17,500 nt of DNA. Origin: Glandiceps talaboti. Taxonomy: Eukaryota; Hemichordata; Enteropneusta; Spengelidae. The notes beneath the pieces were generated by a model, which was given only the letters and a program-made list of their open reading frames with translations, made no database searches and was not told where the DNA came from. The stretch is from positions 6,144,040-6,161,539 of the forward strand of contig NC_135569.1 of assembly GCF_964340395.1 (NCBI RefSeq). Reading direction: 5' to 3'. Below, in pieces: positions 9,254 through 17,500 of this stretch (positions within the stretch are counted from its first letter, which is position 1; each line of letters starts with the position of its first letter). The position numbers and the translations under genes are program-made.

Positions 9254-9685
9254 TTGACCCATCTCATAAGTACCACTATTTGAATGCAATCCCAAAAGCA
9301 ACCACCTGTTGAATCCACCCATCTCATAAGTACCACTATTTGAATGCAATCTTAAAAATAACCACCTGTTGAATCCATCCATCTCATAAGTACCACTATT
9401 TGAATGCAATCCCAAAAACAACCACCTGTTGAATCCACCCATCTCATAAGTACCACTATTTGAATGCAATCCCAAAAAACAACCACCTGTTGAATCCACC
9501 CATCTCATAAGTACCACTATTTGAATGCAATCCCAAAAAACAACCACCTGTTGAATCCAGCCATCTCATAAGTACCACTATTTGAATGCAATCCCAAAAA
9601 CAACCACCTGTTGAATCCATCCATCTCATAAGTACCACTATTTGAATGCAATCTTAAAAGCAACTACCTGTTGAATCTATCCATC
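9254..9685. repeat. 60-bp minisatellite, six full and two partial units
   Basis: Units are 9254-9300 (partial), 9301-9360, 9361-9420, 9421-9481, 9482-9542, 9543-9602, 9603-9662 and 9663-9685 (partial). Each full unit reads ACCACCTGTTGAATCC, then CATCTCATAAGTACCACT, ATTTGAATGCAATC and an A-run. Units are 60 bp, or 61 where the A-run gained a base, and are almost identical; the main variants are CCCAAAA versus CTTAAAA before the junction and CCA(C/T/G)CC. The six full units each carry a CACCTG E-box. Because 60 is a multiple of three, the minus strand has long open frames across the array, but the 61-bp units shift them, so they are not coding. Confidence 0.98.
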
Positions 9686-9812
9686 ATTTTTGTGATCATC
9701 AGTTTTATCACTCAGTCAATCTTTGCTCACCACCCATCATGTGAACTATTACCCCTAACAAGCGATAACATTAATCTGTACTATACCATGTCAACAAACG
9801 TTTGGATAAAAA

Positions 9813-9830
9813 AACCACCTGTTGAATCTA
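9813..9830. repeat. Stray partial unit of the 60-bp minisatellite
   Basis: AACCACCTGTTGAATCTA matches the start of the array unit, including the CACCTG and the final-unit variant CTA. It lies about 130 bases beyond the array end, separated by unrelated sequence, which suggests an older, interrupted extent of the array. Confidence 0.75.
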
Positions 9831-10151
9831 GTTATCTTTTCAATGTAATTGTCATTTCAGTCGATCAATATTCTCCATAGAAACCTTCAATTACATTTAA
9901 CTCACATCCTCATCAGGAGCACCGGATCTAATTTGCCCTAAACGATATCCAGGCGACAGATCAAGTCGTCATGGAAACCATCTTATGATATTCCTCCAAC
10001 CATAGCTTTCTATTTAAAAAAAAAGCCATTTGATCAAACCCGTTTCTTTAAAGCACACATCGATTGCCTTCTGCGCGGGAAACATTTGTAGCTAACTGAA
10101 AATATCAATGGACACACGTTACTATCTGAGACCCTAAAACTAACCCTAAAA

Positions 10152-12371
<2,220 letters not shown>

Positions 12372-12374
12372 TTA

Positions 12375-12745
12375 GGCCTAACAATAATTGTTTGGTTCCG
12401 GTTACCCAACCCTACCTAGTTTTTTCACTGCCGACCCTAAACTTTTTTTTTACATATTCGAGAAGAAAATAATAAAATCGCAAAAATTGTGTGAAGTCTC
12501 ACGAGAAATAGTGGATGCGGGAACTGACATCAAATTAAAAAGACAATATAAAACTGTTCTTCCAATCTGTAATGGCTGTACATCTGATAGGAAGAAATAA
12601 ACAACACAGAGGCCATATGGAAAACAATGGAAAACCTAAACTAGACACTTACATAGAAAAAAATATATAATAAAAACGAATTCTACCTACCCCACATATT
12701 CTAAAATTGAGTGTAATCAGAACCACACATTTTTTTTATTAGGCT
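12375..12745 (+). mobile_element. Family-B MITE, copy 1 (371 bp), PIF/Harbinger-like
   Basis: The element is bounded by TTA on both sides (12372-12374 and 12746-12748), a 3-bp target duplication. Its ends are imperfect inverted repeats of about 30 bp: the left begins GGCCTAACAATAATTG with TTTGGTTCCGGTTAC inside, and the right, reverse-complemented, begins AGCCTAATAA with GTGTGGTTCTGATTAC inside. It is homologous along its whole length to 16914-17283. It has no transposase; the 70-codon frame over it is broken in the other copy. TWA target duplications and GGC-type ends are known features of PIF/Harbinger elements; the assignment is inferred from these. Confidence 0.82.
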
Positions 12746-12748
12746 TTA

Positions 12749-13756
12749 TTAAGATTAAACCATTTAAGAATTCTAAATGGTTGTTGAATACTCAGTTAAC
12801 TCGACTAGAAAATGAACAATTTGTCTCTTTCCGTGAAAATAAGACAGTGAACCTACAAATTCCTTGTAAAACAAGCTTTTTATACGGCAAAATTTGGAGA
12901 AATTTGAACAACTTTGAATTTCAATGAAATTGGTCCCCAGCGTATTTTAATTGAAATAATGACTTTATAATTGCAATACATTACAGTGTTATTCATGTAG
13001 TCAAAATTCTATAAAATCAATAACATCGCTGTGTGCTTGTGGTATTCTGCAGGACAGAAACTAGGCATATGACATACAACCGCTGTATTTACTTTGTTAT
13101 CAAAAATCTGGTACTTACGGGATATGATAAGCTTACTGACACAGACAGCTGTCACAAGACTTTATTTGAACTTTGAGATATCCGCACAGACAAATGAAAT
13201 CAACAGATCAAATGAGAACAGAGATATAGAAACAGGCAAACAAACAACCCCAAAACAAATAAACAAACAAACACACACACACCCAAAGAGTGACAAAAAG
13301 TTATATATAAATTTAAAACTGCTAATAATATGTGTAAAAATTGATTCTCACATCGATTTTCAGTGAAGCATTGTTGATATACATTCCAAGCAGTTTGAGT
13401 ACAGTCGTACAGTATTTGACTAGCAAAAAGTTATGTTGAAAAGTCTAACCATCAAAACTATAAATTAATAAACAAACTAAAAACAAACACATATAGCACA
13501 TATATCATACATTTTGTTTTCCATTGTTCAGTGTTGAAATGTTATTCGTGTGTGTCACACCTCGATACCCCATACCATTTTGTAAAATCTGTACGATACA
13601 AATTCAGTACTATAGCACGCACTTTGTTCAGTTGTCGGAGCAGATGCCAAGGGTATCTTTTATATCAGCAAAGGAATCGAATTGTATAGTAGGGGTTCGA
13701 TTGTTTGTTTGCTTTTACTGGTGTGTGTAATTTGTGTGGAGGGAGGGAGGGTAAGA
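12749..13756. other. Intergenic DNA with no recognised gene
   Basis: Just right of MITE copy B1 lies an imperfect dyad, CCATTTAAGAATTCTAAATGG (about 12760-12780). A small CAAA/CA tract lies at 13238-13283, and GGGAGGGAGGG near 13741-13751 is a short G-rich run. No gene is supported. Confidence 0.45.
13238..13283. repeat. Impure (CAAA)n/(CA)n tract
   Basis: CAAACAAACAACCCC, then AACAAATAAACAAACAAAC, running into CACACACACACCC. It is degenerate low-complexity sequence. Confidence 0.8.
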
Positions 13757-13844
13757 TTTTTGTTGAGCCAGGCGATAAAATGTAGCAATGGTTGGTAAGA
13801 GTTGACGTCAGTGTTGAGCCAGACGATAAAATGTAGCACTGTTA

Positions 13845-14312
<468 letters not shown>

Positions 14313-14459
14313 TTAACTTTGTAAATATTTTTGCTGAACCAGACGATAAAATGTAGCACTGTTAATTTTGTAAATATTTTTGTTGAACCAGACGATAAAA
14401 TGTTAGTAGGATTTCTCCTGAGTCAGACGATATTAAAATGTAGCGCACTGTTGGTTAGG

Positions 14460-15562
14460 CATTTGTTGCGCCATATGAGAAAATATAGAAAGGTTAGTAA
14501 GACTTTTGTCGACACATGTGACGTGTTGTTTCAGGTTCCACGATTTTAATTACAATCTGTATACATTGATACCAAAAGTAGACTATCAGGCAGTCATTCA
14601 GTTTAATATATACTAGTAGACCATGTCCTTTATTTAAACTACAACTTATAACACTCGTCTTGAAATTAAGGTAGCTTTACCCTATAAGGAACGATTGCAA
14701 TGAATTTTGATAAGAGGACTGCATGCAATGGAAACGTGTACTATCGTACGCTAGGAGCTATGAAGTCATGGCACGTTCGCTCGAGAAAATTTAGCACGTC
14801 AACATAAATGCCAGGCAGAAAAATGAAAATGAACTGGGGCGAGAAATGAAAAGGAAAGTGAATAATACACATTGAGGAAATAACTGAAGGTCTCAATCAT
14901 TATGGTGGAATTACAGAAGTCGAACTAACTTCAGTCAAAATACTGGCCTAATTTCACTCTAAGGAATGTACACGTTTGGTCACAGGAATTCATTTGGTTT
15001 CGTTTGCGTAGTGTGGGGGCGACGTGCCAATGACATCTTATAATTGGCAACTGATGTGGCCGATGTACAAATAAGGCAAACATTTAACTCTGTGTGTGGG
15101 AGGGAATGTTTAACTCTATAAGTGTTACACGTAGTGCTGGGTCCTGCTATGAAGTGACCAAATGGACAAATCTGATCTACCACCCGTCTGTAAAACACGA
15201 ACAGTTTCTAACAACTCCATTTAGGCACCAATACTGTCAGCTAAAAACCAAGAAAACAATAGTGCCAAAGACGTCAATATTCTAACAAAGGGTATTTGCT
15301 TAACCTAGCGAACATTAATGTCTGTAGGGGGTCTATTTTACTATCGTTTAACCTTTCCAGTATAGTAAGTTGCACTTTCTCACCCGAAGTATTCAGAAGA
15401 AATTATCTTTTCATCCAAATTTTTGACAGATTTTAATCAACTTTAGAATAAAATGCCTACAAAACTCCAAATCGACACTTTTCTCTATGAATTCTAGTTT
15501 GAAAGTTATCACTTTTGGAAAAAAAACCCTTAAAATCACGCATCGGTTATGGTGATCACGTG
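14460..15562. other. Intergenic DNA with no recognised gene
   Basis: Open frames of 63-72 codons on both strands at about 14980-15285 overlap each other and show no motif. No repeats shared with other parts of the window were found. Confidence 0.45.
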
Positions 15563-15637
15563 ATGGATACACTGAGTGAATTTAGATACACAGCCATTGT
15601 TGATTTTTTACGATGTCGTTTTGACGAGAAACAAGAA
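15563..15637 (+). CDS. Candidate first coding exon (25 codons), product unknown
   Basis: An ATG with a favourable context (GTGATGG) opens 25 codons that look protein-like (MDTLSEFRYTAIVDF, then charged residues ending DEKQE). They run directly into a good donor, GAA|GTAAGA, at 15638. Reading on past the donor hits a stop after 12 more codons, as expected for intron sequence. An E-box palindrome, ATCACGTGAT (15555-15564), overlaps the start. No family is recognised and no second exon can be pointed to in the remaining 1.9 kb, so the gene would have to continue beyond the window. It may be chance. Confidence 0.22.
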
Positions 15638-16098
15638 GTAAGAAATGTGGGTGCTTGCTATGACAAAATGTGCTGATACATATGAATGTGAGTTTTAAAA
15701 AAAGTAAATAAAAAAAAAAATTACAATTCAAACGATAATGGACCAGTGACAGCCAAAGCGCAATGCGCGTATATTAGTAGCATAGTACGGGTATGTATAC
15801 TACTATGATTACTAGTAAGTTTACAACATTGAAAGAATTAGGTCGCACAATATTTTGACGTGTCTGAGACCACGTAATGTCCACACATCAGCTTACTTTT
15901 AGGTTATACGCGCAAAATTTGTGTCGCTTATTGAAGCGTCTTTCCCTACGAATCCCCCAACTTTGAATTTCTCAGAAAAAACTGTGTCTACTAAGAAATA
16001 AATAAGCGAGTGACCTCTTACTCTGACATTTATTTGACACGATAGAAGCAAGTTCACCTTTACCACGTACTCACCCACCTTTAGAATGCAACCACATC

Positions 16099-16110
16099 TG
16101 CGCAAGCGCA
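16099..16110. promoter_or_regulatory. NRF1-like palindromic site
   Basis: TGCGCAAGCGCA differs at one central base from the NRF1 consensus YGCGCAYGCGCR. It lies about 185 bases upstream of the candidate start at 16293. NRF1 sites are typical of housekeeping and mitochondrial gene promoters in animals. Confidence 0.25.
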
Positions 16111-16292
16111 GTGTGAGCAACATTTGTAATGCAAATACAGCCTGAAGCATATTGTAACCTATCACCGACAACAGTTTAACTCAGACAGAGCAGATTTTAT
16201 CACAGATTTTCTATACCAAAAAAAAAAAAATCGACGGCAAGAATTCAACATCCGGGTCTTTGGTGTAGGTATAAACCCAAATTGTCGAAGAA

Positions 16293-16397
16293 ATGGCGTC
16301 AAGTCTTCGTTGCGTCGTTCTCTTCCGTTCAGTCTTTTGTTACGAAAATATTACAATAATAAGTAAAAAAAAAACCTTTAATTTTGAAATAGTTTAA
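16293..16397 (+). CDS. Candidate start exon or small ORF (34 codons), possibly a mitochondrial presequence
   Basis: The start AGAAATGGCG has a strong Kozak context and also fits the YY1 motif (AAATGGCG) often found at translation starts of housekeeping genes. The first residues, MASSLRCVVLFRSVFC, are hydrophobic with Arg and without acidic residues, as in mitochondrial targeting peptides. An ETS-like CATCCGGGT (16249-16257) and an NRF1-like site (16099) lie upstream. The frame closes at TAA 16395-16397; a weak donor, GTAAAAA, lies near 16363. Without a visible second exon this remains a guess. Confidence 0.18.
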   Translation: MASSLRCVVLFRSVFCYENITIISKKKTFNFEIV

Positions 16398-16913
16398 GTA
16401 CGTCATTTGTAGTGTCAACAGGTGGGTGAAAATACCCTAAAACTGGGCATGCGTAAACAGTGCGAGTTTTCACATTAGTGGTCCTGGGTCGTCACAGTAG
16501 CGTATTGTCTTTCTTTTTTTAATTTAAAAACCTAAAACATATTACCAAATTTATATGGTTTGTGCAATCATAAATATGTTTGGTTAAGGTTGAAATATGG
16601 GAATTACAACCTTACAGCGTAGTATTTGGAGATTTTATTGCCTAAATTGGTGTGAGTCTGACCTCATAGCCTGACCTCACAGCCGGAGAGCCAAAAGAGT
16701 TCACGCTCTCCTTGGTCCAAGGATCAACTGTCTATATACTTTTTTGTGGGAGGGGGGCGGGGTAGGATGGGTTTTCAGCGTACTCTTTTCTTTGTTTTAA
16801 CAAATGCCAATTTGATAGATGCTTTCAATGTGTACATCCAGTGGATGATAAACAACAAAGGCCCAAAACTAATATTAACTACGCTCTATTCTGGATGGAG
16901 ATTAGATAGATGA
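16398..16913. other. Non-coding stretch with a small hairpin and a G-rich block
   Basis: AAGGTTG and CAACCTT near 16586-16615 form a 7-bp hairpin. TGACCTCA occurs twice near 16658-16680. The G-rich block at 16748-16771 is listed separately. No gene is seen. Confidence 0.45.
16748..16771 (+). promoter_or_regulatory. G-quadruplex motif containing a GC-box
   Basis: GGGAGGGGGGCGGGG, then TAGGATGGG, gives four G-tracts with short loops and includes a GC-box (GGGGCGGGG). It resembles in composition the block upstream of the GNAT gene, but no gene start is recognised beside it. Confidence 0.3.
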
Positions 16914-17283
16914 GGCCTAACAAATTGGTTCTGGTTATCCGACTCCATCTTGTTTTTCGCTGCCAACCCTAAACTGTTTTTATATTTTCGAGAAAAAAAT
17001 AATAAAATCGCGAAATATGTAAAGTCTCGCGACAAATAGTGGATGCTGAAATATACATCAACTTAAAAAGACGATATAAAACTGTTCTTCCAATATGTAA
17101 TGGCTGTACATCTGATGAGAAGAAACCAATAACATAGAGACCATTTGGAAAACATCGGAAAACATAACTACCTGCACTAGACAATGAAAAAAAAAACATA
17201 AAATAAAAAAATCTACCTACCCCCACCTTTTCTAAAATTGAGCGTAATCGGAACCACACAATTTTTTCTATTAGTCTAAGGCT
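16914..17283 (+). mobile_element. Family-B MITE, copy 2 (370 bp), PIF/Harbinger-like
   Basis: It is flanked by TGA on both sides (16911-16913 and 17284-17286). The left end is GGCCTAACAAATTGGTTCTGG; the right end, reverse-complemented, begins AGCCT and includes TTGTGTGGTTCCGATTAC. It has the same orientation and nearly the same length as copy 1 (12375-12745). Most of the element has diverged by substitutions and small gaps, but a 43-base core (17074-17116) differs from copy 1 at a single base. TGA is off the usual TWA target and may be a later mutation or a looser preference. Confidence 0.8.
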
Positions 17284-17286
17284 TGA

Positions 17287-17500
17287 TGAGGCCCTTGAGG
17301 TAGGCTAAAAATGCATGTCTCATGGCCGAATGTAATGGTGAAAGGGGGGGGGGGCGATGCTGAGGAAAGTTTAATTTACAGATGAACTTAAATTACTCAT
17401 ATAGTTCAAATCTCCGGGTTGGTCAGTTTGATCATTCAAAAATACAAACAAACCAAAATGAGGTCACGTGACAGAGTTTCCATTAGTTCCCTGCAGCACG
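17287..17500. other. Right edge of window: G11 run and a palindromic E-box
   Basis: A run of 11 G lies at 17344-17354. GTCACGTGAC at 17463-17472 is a perfect 10-bp palindrome matching the CLEAR/USF/MITF-type E-box. No gene is visible before the window ends. Confidence 0.35.
17463..17472. promoter_or_regulatory. CLEAR-type E-box GTCACGTGAC
   Basis: This is an exact match to the palindromic bHLH-Zip site used by TFEB/MITF/USF. Related ATCACGTGAT palindromes occur at 1564-1573 and 15555-15564. Function cannot be judged without a nearby promoter. Confidence 0.25.

Noticed and set aside
9118-9638. Minus-strand open frames of 60-101 codons with a repeating Met-Arg-Trp / Asn-Arg-Trp-Leu pattern
   Set aside because: They follow from the 60-bp period of the minisatellite being a multiple of three. 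The 61-bp units shift the frame, and single-base changes are not codon-biased.
9254-9685. CRISPR array
   Set aside because: The repeats are directly joined with no unique spacers, and the setting is animal DNA.
9671-9880. 69-codon frame with a signal-peptide-like start
   Set aside because: It would begin with a non-ATG codon inside the minisatellite and contains another repeat fragment; not a believable gene.
12388-12600. 70-codon frame inside MITE copy B1
   Set aside because: It starts with a non-ATG codon and is interrupted by stops and shifts in copy B2, so it is not a conserved coding region.
15899-16171. 90-codon minus-strand frame
   Set aside because: No motif, and it overlaps the NRF1-like site; probably chance.

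Overview
The window looks like nuclear DNA of an animal, most probably a marine invertebrate. It is AT-rich and gene-poor. It is full of long simple-sequence tracts, carries a minisatellite and small TIR (terminal inverted repeat) transposons, and its one clear gene is an invertebrate-type arylalkylamine N-acetyltransferase-like (iAANAT/dopamine NAT-like GNAT) gene. Eukaryotic signals surround that gene: a Kozak start, a splice-acceptor-like tract just upstream and an AATAAA signal downstream. The phylum cannot be fixed by reading alone. Nothing bacterial, such as operons, Shine-Dalgarno sites or CRISPR arrays, is visible.

Layout. Positions 1-3350 are mostly non-coding, with a (CAAA)n tract, a long perfect palindrome (1643-1670) and a (CATC)n tract. 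Positions 3055-4685 hold the GNAT gene: a possible TATA box, a GC-box with a compact G-quadruplex motif, a likely 5'UTR splice acceptor, a 234-codon uninterrupted CDS (3371-4075), a 3'UTR and a poly(A) signal at 4661. Positions 4712-5316 hold a 33-bp tandem duplication and then a 425-bp tract of strictly alternating pyrimidine and purine, containing an exact 150-bp duplication. Positions 5317-9150 show no convincing gene, only a CpG-dense block near 6570-6722. Positions 9158-9690 are a (CA)n tract joined to a 60-bp minisatellite. Positions 10154-10292 are (CT)n. Positions 12375-17283 carry three small non-autonomous transposons: two copies of a ~370-bp family (B1, B2) and one ~468-bp element (A). 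Element A sits inside a degenerate ~49-bp tandem repeat, and the uninterrupted version of its target site is preserved in the neighbouring repeat unit. The right-hand part also has two short plus-strand candidate first exons (15563 and 16293), neither proven.

How the parts relate. Only the acetyltransferase is a supported protein gene. It most likely acetylates a biogenic amine, a polyamine or an amino-acid-like amine. The three transposons share GGCC-starting termini with a common GGTTC(T/C)GGT block and 3-bp target duplications, so they were probably mobilised by the same or related PIF/Harbinger-type transposase. No such transposase is encoded here. I see no convincing new multi-gene system. 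The most informative structures are the transposon insertion with its in-window empty site, the conserved core of the B family, and the very long alternating purine-pyrimidine tract next to the gene's 3' end.
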